From contig NC_056428.1 in the NCBI RefSeq assembly GCF_905147365.1, positions 11,066,001 to 11,130,000 of the forward strand: a stretch of DNA of 64,000 nucleotides. Direction: 5' to 3'. Below, piece after piece: positions 11,183 to 22,244 of this stretch. The notes beneath the pieces were generated by a model. That model was not told where the DNA came from and did no database searches. It saw only the letters and a list, made by a program, of their open reading frames with translations. The DNA comes from Aricia agestis (taxonomy: Eukaryota; Arthropoda; Insecta; Lepidoptera; Lycaenidae). The translations under genes were made by a program, and so were the position numbers. Every line of letters starts with the position of its first letter. Position 1 is the first letter of the stretch.

Positions 11183-14100
11183 TCACACCATTGATAAAAA
11201 TAAATATGTTATTAGAGGACAAAATACAAGTAAATGGGATATATGATTCGGGTTCCCAAGTCTCTCTTATAAACATAAGATTAGTTAAAATACAGAATGA
11301 GTCTTAAGATACTAATAGAATATTATTAAAGACGGTCAATGGTGTGACATACACAAAAGGATTAATAACTTTAAAAATAAAAAATTTTGATATAGAAGAA
11401 TATGTTGATATTTTCATTGTAGACAGAGTTGATTTTGAAGATTTCATTATAGGTCTAGATATGATAAAAAAATTTAAATTAAACCAAAATGAAGATTTAC
11501 AAATATCGCAAAAGAAAAAAAGGGAGATAAAAACTATAAATGGACCTGAAGAGAAAGAAGTAATTAAAATTAATTTTAACGAGCATGTGAGTAAAAATGA
11601 ATTTATATCTAACCTTCATCACTTGGACAACATAAAAAAGACTCAAATACAAAGTTTGATAAATAAATATAATACTGTATTTGCTAGAGATAAATACGAT
11701 GTCGGCACAGTAAAAAAATATGAAGCCCGGATAGACTTACTGGTGGATAAATACTGCAGCAAGAGGCCATACCGTTGCACAATAGAAGATAAAATAGAAA
11801 TAGAGAATCAAGTAGCAAATTTACTAAAAAATAATTTAATTGAAGAATCGTATGGCCCATTCGCAGCTCCAGTTACCTTGGCATTTAAAAGAGACGAAAA
11901 TACAAAATCAAGACTCTGTATTGACTTTCGTGAATTAAACAAGATCATCGTACCACAGGCACAACCATTTCCATTAATAAGCGATTTAATAGTTAAAACA
12001 AGAAACTGTAAATATTTTACCTCGCTCGATATAAATTCTGCGTTCTGGTCCATACCACTACGTATTGAAGACAAACAGAAGACAGGGTTCGTCACACAGG
12101 ACGGACATTACCAGTGGACTTGTCTACCATTCGGATTGAAAACAGCACCTGCTATTTTCCAGAGAATTTTATCAAATATATTAAGAAATAATAACTTGAA
12201 GGAATTTACAGAGAATTACATTGATGACATTTTGATATTTTCACAATCATTTGAAGAACACATAGAACATATAGAAAAAGTACTTAAATCAATAATAGAA
12301 GAAGGTTTTAGACTAAAATTTAAAAAATGCACATTTGCAGAAACAACAATAAAATACTTGGGACACATAATAGGAAACAATATGGTTAAACCAATCAAAG
12401 ATAACATTATTTCAATAAGGAATTTTCCAACGCCGAAAACCCAAAAGAATATAAGACAATTTTTAGGGAAGATTAACTTTTACCACGAATACATACCAAA
12501 TAGTGCAACAATATTAGATCCACTGCATAAATTATTAAGAAAAAATGTTCAGTTTATATGGTCAGAAGAATGTGAAAAATCTTTCTCTGATATAAAAAAT
12601 ATACTATGCTCACAACCGGTACTGGAAATATTTGATAAAGACTTGCCCATTATGATTTACACAGATGCATCGTTGAATGGTATAGGTGCAATATTAAAAC
12701 AAGTTCAAAAAGATGGAAAAGAAAAACCGGTGGGTTATTTTTCAAAGAAGCTCAATGATACACAAAAAAGAAAGAAGGCAATATACCTTGAATGTTTAGC
12801 AATTAAAGAAGCTATCAAATATTGGCAATATTGGTTGCTAGGAAGAAAATTTACAGTTTTTTCAGATCACAAACCACTTGAAAACCTCAACATTAAAGCT
12901 AGAACAGATGAGGAACTTGGTGAATTGACCTTTTATTTGTCACAATATGACTTCAACATTAAATATATTCCAGGAAAAGTTAACACTGAAGCAGACACTC
13001 TTAGTAGAAACCCAGTATTGGAAAGTAACGACAATGATGAAGAAGTTTTAAAAATGGTGAATCTGATAACATTAGACGATATTAAGAAAGATCAACAGCA
13101 AAATGATAAAATAGAAAAAATAAAAAACAAATTAATTGAAAGAAATGGGATACTATACAAAAAACATCGAAATAGAGAAAAAGTAATATTATCTGAGGAA
13201 TCGAGTGTAAAACTAATAAAAGAAATACACACTGAATGGTGCCATTTAGGGATCAACCAAATGATAAATAAAATCAGTCCTTATTATACAGCAAAGGGTT
13301 TAATAGGAAACATAAAAAAAATATGCAAGAACTGTGAGATTTGTGTTAAGAATAAATCGAGAGGCCAAGATAAACACGGATTGATGTCATATTTAGGACC
13401 AGCGTCGAAACCATTTCAAATAATGTCGATCGATACTATTGGTGGTTTTGGAGGACAAAGATCGACCAAGAAATACCTACACTTGCTGGTTGATCATTAC
13501 ACAAGGTTTGCGTACATTCTAACATCAAAAACACAAAATGCTGCAGATTTCATTAAGTTAGTAAAAAAAGTTCTGGACACAGAAAAAATTGAGATATTAC
13601 TAACAGATCAGTATCCAGGATTAAATTCAAAAGAATTCAAAGACTTTTTGGCTAATAATGGTGTAAAACTAATTTTTACTGCAGTTGATACTCCGTTTTC
13701 AAACGGACTCAATGAGAGATTGAACCAAACACTTGTTAATAAAATGAGATGTAAAATTAATGAAAAAAAAGAAAAGAAATCCTGGACATCAATTGCAAGA
13801 GAGTGTATTGATAAGTACAATGAAACTGAACACTCAGTGACTGGCTTTGCACCAGTATATTTATTAGAAGGAAAAGTTACCAGTATCTTGCCACAAGAAT
13901 TACAAAACCCGATAAATACAGAAACTTGGATTAAAGACAGGAAGGAAGCATTAGAAAGAACAATAAGATCACATACATATAATAAAAAAATATTTGATAA
14001 AGGCAGGAGACAAAGTGAATTTAATATAGGAGAACTAGTATATATTGAAAACGGAAATAAATTAAATAGAAAAAAATTAGATAATTTAAGAATCGGCCCA

Positions 14101-14217
14101 TTTGAAATAATAGACAAAATATCAAATACAATATACAAAATAAACACAGGTAGAACAAAAAAGGAAACAAGCTTATACCATGTAACAAAACTTATCCGGA
14201 TAGAAGATGATAAGTAA
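11177..14217 (+). pseudogene. pol: pol polyprotein (protease, RT, RNase H, integrase) with one nonsense codon
   Basis: The frame entered by the -1 shift reads protease with the active-site DSGSQ at 11245, then meets an in-frame TAA at 11305-11307. From 11308 it is open to 14217. Reverse transcriptase carries YIDD at 12217-12228; RNase H has YTDAS and SDHKPLE; integrase has an HHCC finger (HTEWCH, CKNCEIC) and a D,D-35-E triad at 13432, 13606 and 13714, followed by a GPF module (RIGPFEI). There is no chromodomain after it. The product would copy and integrate the element. The single stop leaves all enzyme motifs downstream intact. Confidence 0.9.
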
Positions 14218-14260
14218 TATATGCGCTTATAATGAGAATTACAGGGGTAATTCTCATCCT

Positions 14261-14272
14261 GAAGGAGGGAGA
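14261..14272 (+). other. Polypurine tract
   Basis: GAAGGAGGGAGA directly abuts the TG of the 3' LTR, where plus-strand DNA synthesis is primed in LTR retrotransposons. Confidence 0.8.
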
Positions 14273-14659
14273 TGTAAAGAAAATACTTTCTTCATTTTGA
14301 ATATACGCGCGTTTATTCAAGCTACCGTTAGTTCAGGAGTTATCCGAGCGTGGCGTGTCATGTAAGGCTGTCATTGTCATTGTCAATGTCAATGACAAAA
14401 TTTTGCTGAGTTCATTTTGACTTTGTAATTTTCTTATAATTTTCGAAAATCCTCATTAATTTTCTATGTATAATTTTGTAGTTGTTGTTAGAGGTGATAA
14501 CTTTTGTTGTCGTTTCTTTGTTTCAGGTAAGATATTAATGTTATGTAAAGTACTTTAAGATTCTGTAAGTTGTAACCTATTTCAAAATATAAAAATGCTA
14601 ACTTTGTTTCAGAGAAACACACCGAAGTTTTTTATTGATTTAAGATTAATCCTCTTATA
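14273..14659 (+). repeat. 3' LTR
   Basis: Every base matches the 5' LTR by line-by-line comparison. The copies diverge at the next base (A at 10100, T at 14660), which fixes the longest possible LTR at 387 bp. Confidence 0.9.
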
Positions 14660-14670
14660 TATATATATAG

Positions 14671-14997
14671 TACCTGGATGACCGAGCTTTGCTCGGTATA
14701 GCAAAACACTCATTGACTTCGTGTTACTTAATAACGCCATCTGCTGGTCGTTAAAACAATTAGTTGTTTACAAAATAGTATTATTATTCGCCAATAGATG
14801 TCAGGAAGAGTCATATTTTTCAGTTTATCGATTATCGATAAAACACGAATAAAAAGACATTTTCTGAAAATGATTCCTAGCTAGATCGATTTATCGCCCC
14901 CGAAACGCCCTATATACTAAATTTCATGAAAATCGTTGGAGCCGATATTCTTGTATATATATACAAGAATTGCTCGTTTAAAGATATAAGATTAGTA
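14671..14997 (+). repeat. LINE/SINE 3'-tail-like repeat (CTAGCTATTTGACCGAG family), copy 2
   Basis: It starts GACCGAGCTTTGCTCGGTA and shares the CATGAAAATCGTTGGAGCCG block with copies 1 and 3, with about 130 extra bases inside (14700-14830). The 3' part holds a perfect palindrome, ATTCTTGTATAT/ATATACAAGAAT (14949-14972), then GCTCGTTTAAAGATATAAGA. Before the LTR insertion, copies 1 and 2 were joined through one TA repeat. Confidence 0.7.
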
Positions 14998-15191
14998 AGA
15001 AAACATATTTCGTTGTGTTCATATTTTTATTAGGAAGGAAGTATAATATCTATAGTAATTAATATATCCCTCTGTTTGTCAGTCCTCTCACGCGGCAGTT
15101 AATAAAGCGATACATGAATTGTTGGTACAATATACCGGGCACGCACCTGCAATATTAACTCATTTATAACCCACTAAATATTGTGCTCTCC

Positions 15192-15226
15192 CGGGGAAGT
15201 CCTGCTAAATTGTAATTCTATTTGGT
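15192..15226 (+). repeat. 35-nt direct repeat, copy 2
   Basis: It is identical to 8771-8805 in the same orientation; flanking bases differ at once on both sides. Confidence 0.75.
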
Positions 15227-16105
15227 TTAGCAGTATCGGTTAACGGGGTAATTAAATTAGAAGTTTGCTTGGTATTTTATTCTGTTACCTGCAGAAAATC
15301 TGTTAAATTCTGAAGATCTATCTTAACTTTCAGAGATGGTTGGACCGTACGTCCTTGGCACCGGATTGGCTAAAATTAGCGAGACACCTTTTTAATTTTT
15401 AGCTATCGATATTATATGTCTAAGACCCACTTGTTTTCGTATTTATAAAAGAAATAACATGATGCTTTTCAACGATTAACTTTAGGTAAGTTACGTTCTA
15501 CTTTTGAAATTAAGTAGGGACAAACATTTTATTTTTTCTCGTATCACGACGTTACAAAACTTTCATTTCATTTTCATTTTTCATTGTAAGCTTTGACAGT
15601 GTATGTACTTAATTGAAAGCCTTCACTAAGTAACTCCTTATGCAACAATTATTTAACGTCTTTGCTTTCGTTAGCTCAAAACAAACGTCTCTAAAACACA
15701 TGTCTCCTAAGTCCTACCCCCTGCACCCCCGGTAGTGACCCCTTTATTACTTATTAAGAGGCCCCACCGTATGCCCCACGTTATTTATGTCCCGTAATAA
15801 TAATTTGTATTAAATCACGGCCGCTCTCTGCCGGACAACGGATTTGTGCGCTTTTGTTGTCATCCTATTCTGTGTTTTGCGAAAACGTTTTTTCGCTGAA
15901 AGCATAGCTATACTTGTGGGTACTTTTGTTGACGATTCAATATCCGACTAAAGACTATCCGAAAGAGGGGTGCCGATTTTTCCAGTCTTGGTCGTTGACC
16001 TGACGACGCAGATAAAGAGAAGGTACTGATTTAGTCATTAAAGTAACGCGTACTGTTAGTTGTAACTTGGTTGTAACCCAATTACTTTTTTGTAGTTTGA
16101 TGTGT
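15227..16105. other. Unannotated non-coding stretch
   Basis: No gene or repeat shared within the window was found. Confidence 0.45.
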
Positions 16106-16109
16106 GTGG

Positions 16110-16255
16110 GCCCCGTGCGAGTTTCTTACGCCGGTTCTTCTCGCCGGGTTAGTTCCCGAACCGGTGGTAGGCATCATGTAGACTTTCAGAGAACATTTGC
16201 AAAAATTTATTCTGAATAAAAAAAATTGAGTTTGAGTTTTTGAGTTTGGGTTTGA
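16110..16255 (+). repeat. LINE 3' tail, + strand copy
   Basis: The block CGTGCGAGTTTCTTACGCCG through CCCGAACCGGTGGTAGGCA is the reverse complement of 31053-31110, which lies just behind a LINE reverse transcriptase. This copy has lost all coding sequence and ends in a degenerate TTTGAG repeat. Confidence 0.75.
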
Positions 16256-16375
16256 TCGGAAAAGGACTCTATTAAACACGGAACGGAGCGGCATTGTTGC
16301 ATTAAAAAGATCCAATAATTCATACTCCTATAATATTATATTCGATATTTATAATATTGTTAACAAAATATTAAT

Positions 16376-16640
16376 TTTTCTTTGAAATTAAGGGGCAAAC
16401 GAGCAAACGGATCAATGGATAACTACGGAACCCTAAAAAGCAACTATCGCCTTCCATGGACACTCGCAAGCACAAGTTGAAAGTGCGTTGCTGGCTTTTA
16501 AAGAGGTAATATGCTCTCTTGTTGAAGTTTTGCAGGTCGTAATAGCCTGGAAATACTGCTGGCACAGTATTTTGATATCGTTGGCTGGCACCAGTTCATT
16601 CCAGAGCTTTACTGAGCGTAGATGACTGGGACTCATCAAA
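16376..16640 (-). repeat. Diverged relative of SINE family A
   Basis: GGGGCAAACGAGCAAACGGA, CCATGGACACTCGCAAGC and GTGCGTTGCTGGCTTTTAA match the 3' half of SINE family A. The other half (CCTGGAAATACTGCTGGCAC onward) is different. It also contains ACGGAACCCTAAAAA, borrowed from or shared with another repeat type. Confidence 0.65.
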
Positions 16641-16644
16641 GTGA

Positions 16645-17235
16645 TGAGGATGGTACATTTTCATTTTTCTCATTATTTAGTTTACTTACATAATAATTAC
16701 ACATAATAATATGTGTAGTCAGTTAGTAACCCTAGAAACTTTGCACATGCCACATCCATGAAAGTATCAAGTTACTTTGCAAAGTAAAATCAAGGCTTAA
16801 GTTCCATAGCGTTATAATTCATTCGCTATTATAATAAATTGCGATTCTTCGAACCGGCAAAATAAAACAATCACGTCGCAAAGTCATTACGTGACAGTTA
16901 AAAGTTGAAATTGTCCTTATTTAAAAGTTGAATGTTGATTAAATTCGTTACAAAATTAGCCACGAAACGTCATATTTATGTCAAAGTAAATTTCATGTTC
17001 GACTGTTTTAAATTCGTTTTTTAAAATAAACGAGTAGGTTTACAAATTGAATTTTTATTAAATCGAGGAAAATAATGAAAAGAAAAACATTAATTTTCTA
17101 TTTAAAAAAGAGAGGCAAGTCCGTTTTCGTGAAAAAGAAATGATGTAGAGTTGGTAATGAGTAATAACTAATGACTAATGAGGCTTATTACACACTAGTT
17201 CTAACAGACACAGTTTCGTTAACGCACCTGCAGTT
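16645..17235. other. Unannotated non-coding stretch
   Basis: AT-rich, no gene or repeat recognised. Confidence 0.45.
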
Positions 17236-17237
17236 CT

Positions 17238-17345
17238 TCTGATGTTGAGAGTCTCTATGGGCGACGGTAGTTGCTTTTGGCAAACGAGCAAACGGGGATC
17301 AGGTGACCCGTTTGCTTGTTTGCCCCCTTATTTTATAAAAAAAGA
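17238..17345 (+). repeat. SINE family A, 3' fragment
   Basis: The + strand reads GTTCTTCTGATGTTGAGAGT, GGGCGACGGTAGTTGCTTT, then GTGACCCGTTTGCTTGTTTGC and an A-run tail: the 3' third of SINE A, with a small inverted duplication of the GCAAACGAGCAAACG motif. Confidence 0.7.
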
Positions 17346-17454
17346 CATTACAATTCAGATTAAATATTTTGATAAAGTAAACATTAAAGTTTAGGCTGTT
17401 AAAGCTGAGGAAAAACACTGGCGCTTACGTTTAATTCTAGAATCTTGATTCCTA

Positions 17455-18835
17455 ATCTATACTAATATTATAAAGAGGTAAACTTTGTTTGTTTGTTTGT
17501 TTGTTTAATTGTAATGAATAGGCTCAAAAACTACTGGACCGATTTTAAAAATTCTTTCACCATTTGAAAGCTACATTATTTACGAGTAACATAGGCTACT
17601 TTTTATTTTGGAAAATATAGGGTTACGTAAGATATTTCAGTTTTTCGGAAACAACCATAAAATTTACTTATTTTGCGTACGCTGCCTAAACTATAAAAGA
17701 TAGAACCATACAATGTTCTAAATAAATGTAGATCTTATAAATATCTACAAAAATGTCCGCGGCACACTATACCTGTCTATGTCAAGTGAGGCACAACAAC
17801 CATTTTTTTATTTAAAAATCTTGATTTTTTTGGACTACATTTAAACGCATTTAATTTACTCATGCTAATAATCCTTATCAAAATAAATTATTTCATCCCT
17901 AAGTACAGTTTATGTAGACAATATTTGGTCTTTGATTGATTAAAATTGGACGTTTGGTTTAGAAGTTATGGCGAAATTAAAATATTGCGATTTACGCCCG
18001 TTTCGAAGTGGGCGCTGCTACCAAGGCGGGGTCGGGGGTGCGCTCGCGGCAGAGGAGTTTAGATCTATTCAGAGTATTGACTATTGAGTAGTAATGTAGA
18101 TCTATCAGTAGTATCGACGGAGAGCTGACGACCAAATCAGCCATGTAGCTTCAGCTGTGTTAAAACTCCGTTAGCTACTTCCCTGAACAACCCTTTCTGA
18201 TAATTTGCGTGCTGGCAGGCTGTGGGCGGTGGGTGTGGGAGTAGTGGGGTGGGGAAAAAAAGAAAAAAAATGTAGGTTCAGCTGTATTAAAACTCCGTTA
18301 GCTACTTCCCTGAACAACCCCTTCTGATAATCTGCGTGCTGGCAGGCCGTGGACGGTGGGTGTGGAAGTAGTGGGGTGGGGAAAAAATTGGAAAAAATGT
18401 AGTTTCAGCGACTTAATAGTGTTTGCGATGGTACCCACATGTTAATTTATAATTTTTTCACATAGATAATAAAGAATAACCGGCCAAGTGCGAGACGGGC
18501 TCACGCACGAAGGGTTCCGTATTTCAGAAGTCTATCTATAGATATAAATTTCAGAAGTCTATCTATAGCGGTCCTTGTGATACAGCCTGAAGTCATACAG
18601 TCAGACAGACATTCATATTTTTTTCATTTTTCCCCACCCCACCACTCCCACACCCACCGCCCACGGCCTGCCAGCACGCAGATTATCAGAAAGGGTTGTC
18701 CAGGGAAGTAGCTAACGGAGTTTTAACACAGCTGAAGCTACATGACTGATTTGGTCGTCAGCTCTTAGTCGAGTAGTAGTAGAAGATCTATGAGTAAACA
18801 AACAAAGTTTACCTCTTTATGATATTAGTATAGAT
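17455..18835. mobile_element. 1.4-kb fold-back element
   Basis: The ends are inverted: ATCTATACTAATATTATAAA plus AGAGGTAAACTTTGTTTG at 17455, and its near-exact reverse complement ending at 18835 (about 37 bp). Inside are two tandem copies of a roughly 125-bp unit (about 18145-18395, with GTTAGCTACTTCCCTGAACA and a GTGGGGTGGGG run) and one inverted copy (about 18618-18765). A TTTG repeat lies at 17487. No transposase frame is present, so it is non-autonomous. It could be a Helitron-type or TIR-type element. Confidence 0.7.
18145..18765. repeat. Two direct and one inverted copy of a ~125-bp unit
   Basis: Units at about 18145-18263 and 18268-18395 run head to tail. A third copy, 18618-18765, is inverted and carries extra flanking homology (GGTCGTCAGCTC against GAGCTGACGACC at 18121). 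Together they can form a long imperfect stem. Confidence 0.75.
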
Positions 18836-18880
18836 TAAAAACTACTGAATCGATTTTAATCATTTTTTCAGTGAGTGACA

Positions 18881-18911
18881 TCTATACTAATATTATAAAT
18901 GCGAAAGTATC

Positions 18912-18954
<43 letters not shown>

Positions 18955-19895
18955 CGCTTTCACGCCAAAACTACTGAACCGATTGCAATGAAATTTTGTA
19001 CACAGTTATTCTAGAGTCTGAGAAAGGACATAGGCTACATTTTGATGTGGGAAAATATCTTATTTCCATGAAAATATCGATGAAAATTTATTCGCATTGC
19101 GCAGGCCAGCGCTCATCCCGGGGGTCCTGGGTTCGAGTCCCGCAGGCGGAACAAGTTTTCAATGTTCCTGGGTCTTGGATGTGTATTAAAATAATATTTC
19201 AAAAATCTTAAATATATTTTATGTATAATATTATAAAAAATCCAGAAATATATCGATGCAATTTAGTTCTAATACGATTCAACAGATGGCGTTTTATTTT
19301 ATTTTAGTTCTAATAAGATTCAACAGATGGCGTTTTATTTTTTACTTAAATATATTTTATGTATCTATACTTCTATACTAATCCATACTAATATTATAAA
19401 TGCGAAAGTATCTCTGTCTGTCTGTCTGTCTCACTTTCACGCCAAAAACTAATATTATAAACGCGAAAGTATCTCTGTCTGTCTGTCTGTCTGTCTGTCT
19501 CGCTTTCACGCCAAAACTACTGAACCGATTGCAATGAAATTTTGTACACAGTTATTCTAGAGTCTGAGAAAGGACATAGGCTACATTTTGATGTGGGAAA
19601 ATATTTTATTTCCATGAAAATATCTTATTTCCATGAAAATATCGATGAAAATGAATTCGCATTGCGCGTGGCCAGCGCTCATCCCGGGGGTCCTGGGTTC
19701 GAGTCCCGCAGGCGGAACAAAAAGTTTTCAATGTTCCTGGGTCTTGGATGTGTATTAAAATAATATTTCAAAAATCTTAAATATATTTTATGTATAATAT
19801 TATAAAAAATTCAGAAATATATCGACGCGATGTAATGAACATTTTAGTTCTAACACGATTCAACAGATGGCGCTTTTTTTTTACTTCGTTGGAAC
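18881..19895 (+). repeat. Tandem CTGT-bearing dispersed repeats with tRNA-like insert
   Basis: Two long copies (18881-19360 and 19447-19895) and a fragment (19384-19445) start with ACTAATATTATAAATGCGAA, then (CTGT)n, TTTCACGCCAAAACTACTGA, and continue nearly identically. Both carry GGTTCGAGTCCCGCAGGCGG (a B-box-like tRNA remnant) and TTTTCAATGTTCCTGGGTCT, as in the head of SINE B at 39352-39400 but lacking the A box. A SINE remnant was therefore present before the unit was duplicated. Confidence 0.75.
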
Positions 19896-20324
19896 ATAAA
19901 ACTAATCATACTTATTAGTTATTATGTTTTTGTTTATAGTTTTTAATACGTTAGAATATTATGTTTAATAATATTATCACTTGCTATAATAATAATCAAT
20001 CTATCTTATCTTATAGAACTCCTACTGCATTTCTAAGGAGTTCGAGTGTGTTGTGTTGGCCTATATTCCATCCAGAAAATATATCAATGCAATCAACATT
20101 TTAATTCTAATATATGAAAACAGATGGCGCTTTATTTTTTACTTCATTATTATAACAGAACTAATGATACGGTACCTACTTTATTATATATTATTGTTTT
20201 TATTCATAACTAGCTGTTGCCCGCGACTTCGTCCGCGTGGACTTTAGTTTATAGCGCGCGGTGTCAACAAAATTTGTGTCAAATTTAAAAACTTTTTAAA
20301 ACCCTGGTAAGTGGTACCCCTCTT

Positions 20325-20399
20325 AGGGCCGCGCTACACCGGAATGGCAGCGCTGAAAGTGCTTGCCTCGCCGCTGCCATTCCAGTGTAGCGCGGCCCT
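20325..20399. mobile_element. 75-bp hairpin MITE inserted at a TTAA-like site
   Basis: Arms 20325-20352 and 20372-20399 (28 nt, one mismatch) start AGGGCCGCGCTACACCGGAA. The right arm of the host element reads CCCCTTAAATC where this one is split, so the insertion point is TTAA-like, as with piggyBac-type elements. Confidence 0.7.
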
Positions 20400-20446
20400 T
20401 AATTAATCAAAATACCCAAAAACAGCTGTGCAGTGTGCACATAATC

Positions 20447-20650
20447 TGTACTAATATTATGAATGCGAAAGTATCTCTGTCTGTCTGTCTGTCTGTCAGT
20501 CTCGCTTTCACGCCAAACGCCAAAACTACCGAACCGATTGTAATGAAATTTTGTATACTGATAGTCTAAAGCCTGAGAAAGGACATAGGCTACTTTTTTA
20601 CTGGAAAAAAGGGTTGTAAGGGTCGTAAATTTGTTCAAAAAATTCATAAT
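20447..20650 (+). repeat. CTGT-bearing dispersed repeat, third copy
   Basis: ACTAATATTATGAATGCGAA, (CTGT)n, then ACCGAACCGATTGTAATGAA and GAGAAAGGACATAGGCTACT, matching 18881 and 19447, but without the tRNA-like remnant. Confidence 0.75.
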
Positions 20651-21277
20651 AGATGGCGCCGTGCGTCTTCTACATCGCGCTGACTCTTGCTCAAAAGTCT
20701 TTCTATAAGAGGTGGTATCATCCTACATTTAAGTCTCGATTTTTTTCGATTGTTATATCTATTCTACGGTATTAAATAACTCAGTACTTTATCTGTGCAG
20801 GCAGTGACGTAACCTTAAGACCAAATTTCACCAACGACTGTTAAAGTTAATGCTCGAATTAGTATCACGTTAGCTGTTTTGTTTTTCATATGAATGAAAG
20901 AGAAGACAGGATATTTTAACAAGCTGTTAACACTAACAGACGTTGGTGAAATTGGGGCTAAACCTATCAATGATAAATAGTTTATGGGTAAAGTTGTGTA
21001 ATTGGGGGGCTAAATAAGCTTTAAAATTTGGCATAATATATAAAGTTTAACATACAAAAATGAAGTACTTATTGTTTGCACACTGCACAGCTGTATTGAT
21101 TTAAGGGGTACCAGGGTTTTTTTATAAAAGCTTTTGACACCAATTTTGTTGACATCGCGCGCTATAAACTGAAGTCCACGCGGACGAAGTCGCGGGCAAC
21201 AGCTAGTAGGCTATATATTTTTTACCCGTGCGAAGCCGGGGCGGTTCGCTGGTTATTTATAAAGAATAAGACGTGTG

Positions 21278-21420
21278 ACACACCATGCCAATTCCGCCTG
21301 CAATGTATTTTAAATTACTGATGCACACCATGCCAAAATTACGTCGCGTTATATTGTGTGCGTTTGACATTGTTGACGTAATCATGCCGAACTTCCGCCG
21401 CGGAACTTCGGCATGGTGTA
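21278..21420. mobile_element. 143-bp MITE with palindromic right end
   Basis: Left end ACACACCATGCCAATTCCGC is inverted at the right end (GCGGAACTTCGGCATGGTGT). The right end is itself near-palindromic (21383-21415). Confidence 0.6.
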
Positions 21421-21429
21421 TTTAGACAC

Positions 21430-22125
21430 TTAGTTCGTACAATTTCGGAAGATTGTTTCTAGACATTATTCTGATATTTATTTGATTGATTAACGTCAAT
21501 ATATTAAGTGATCAACCACCCTGTTGAATAGATAAACTTCTGTCAAAAAACTTCAGAAACCGGGCACTATAGTGATAACATTTTGCAAGAAATATTTTTG
21601 GGCGTATTTTATTTCCCCACGATGAGGTTGCATGTCAATATTAATAAAAATATGGCGTTTAAAGTACCATGACTTCGTGTAACTCCAATGAAAATCACAT
21701 GACACTTTCAAAAATTAACTGTCACAAGCGAAACAATGATTGTTGGTGAAATAATGGCGCCAAATGACGAAGTTCCCATCATTAAGTCACGGTAACGTGC
21801 CAACTGAAATGCAATTCTTTTGAATCACAAAAATGAATTAAAAAGTTTTATAAAAGTGGCCGCTTTTTTTAACATCTGCTGTTTTCATGCCGTCTGACAC
21901 GCTTCGGGGCGCATATTTGGCTACAGGTTTAGTTTGGTCGTAAAACACACTAAAACACACACAGTTAAATTGTTGATTGAAAAAATAATTGGTGATAACT
22001 TAAGTTGAAAGCTGTTATAAATAAAATAGTTTTCCGTTATAAATATTAATCACAGCTTCTCTTATTTACTACAGGAATAGATAGTAACGTTCAACAAACA
22101 CAACAGATATTATACACAATATGTG
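21430..22125. other. Unannotated non-coding stretch
   Basis: No supported gene or repeat. Confidence 0.45.
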
Positions 22126-22127
22126 AA

Positions 22128-22240
22128 AATTTCAGAAATCTAGCTAAAGCGGTTCTTGAGATACAGCCTGGAGACAGACAGACCGACAGACAGATATCGA
22201 AGTCCCGTTTTTACCCTTTGGGTACGGAACCCTAAAAACC
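22128..22240 (+). repeat. Dispersed repeat ending GGGTACGGAACCCTAAAAA, copy 1
   Basis: AAATTTCAGAAATCTAGCTA, GGTTCTTGAGATACAGCCTG, a GACAGACAGA run and TTTGGGTACGGAACCCTAAA also occur at 28866-29012, and partly at 18545-18625. The class is unknown to me, though the sequence type is common in Lepidoptera. An open minus-strand frame from 22144 is a by-product. Confidence 0.7.
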
Positions 22241-22244
22241 AGCC

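Larger units (their letters stand above)
9713..14659 (+). mobile_element. Ty3/gypsy-type LTR retrotransposon
   Basis: The element has two 387-bp LTRs that look identical, a short leader, gag, a pol with protease, reverse transcriptase, RNase H and integrase in the Ty3/gypsy order, and a purine tract before the 3' LTR. No env frame fits between pol (ends 14217) and the LTR. It sits in a TA microsatellite, so the target duplication (TATA or longer) cannot be measured exactly. Gag has a frameshift and the protease a nonsense codon, so this copy is probably not autonomous. Identical LTRs imply a very recent insertion. The A-rich coding strand contrasts with neighbouring DNA. Confidence 0.95.
20209..21207. 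mobile_element. ~1-kb element with long terminal inverted repeats
   Basis: The left end ACTAGCTGTTGCCCGCGACT and the right end are reverse complements over roughly 80-100 bp, including TTCGTCCGCGTGGACTT and GTCAACAAAATT. Inner homology extends to CAGCTGTGCAGTGTGCA on both sides. The left arm is interrupted by a separate hairpin at 20325-20399. A CTGT-bearing repeat lies inside at 20447-20650. No transposase frame is present. Confidence 0.75.

Noticed and set aside
13608..14147. 179-codon minus-strand frame inside the LTR element
   Set aside because: It is the antisense shadow of the integrase region.
18915..18955. CRISPR-like array (CTGT repeats)
   Set aside because: It is a simple tetranucleotide run in a eukaryotic dispersed repeat, without spacers.
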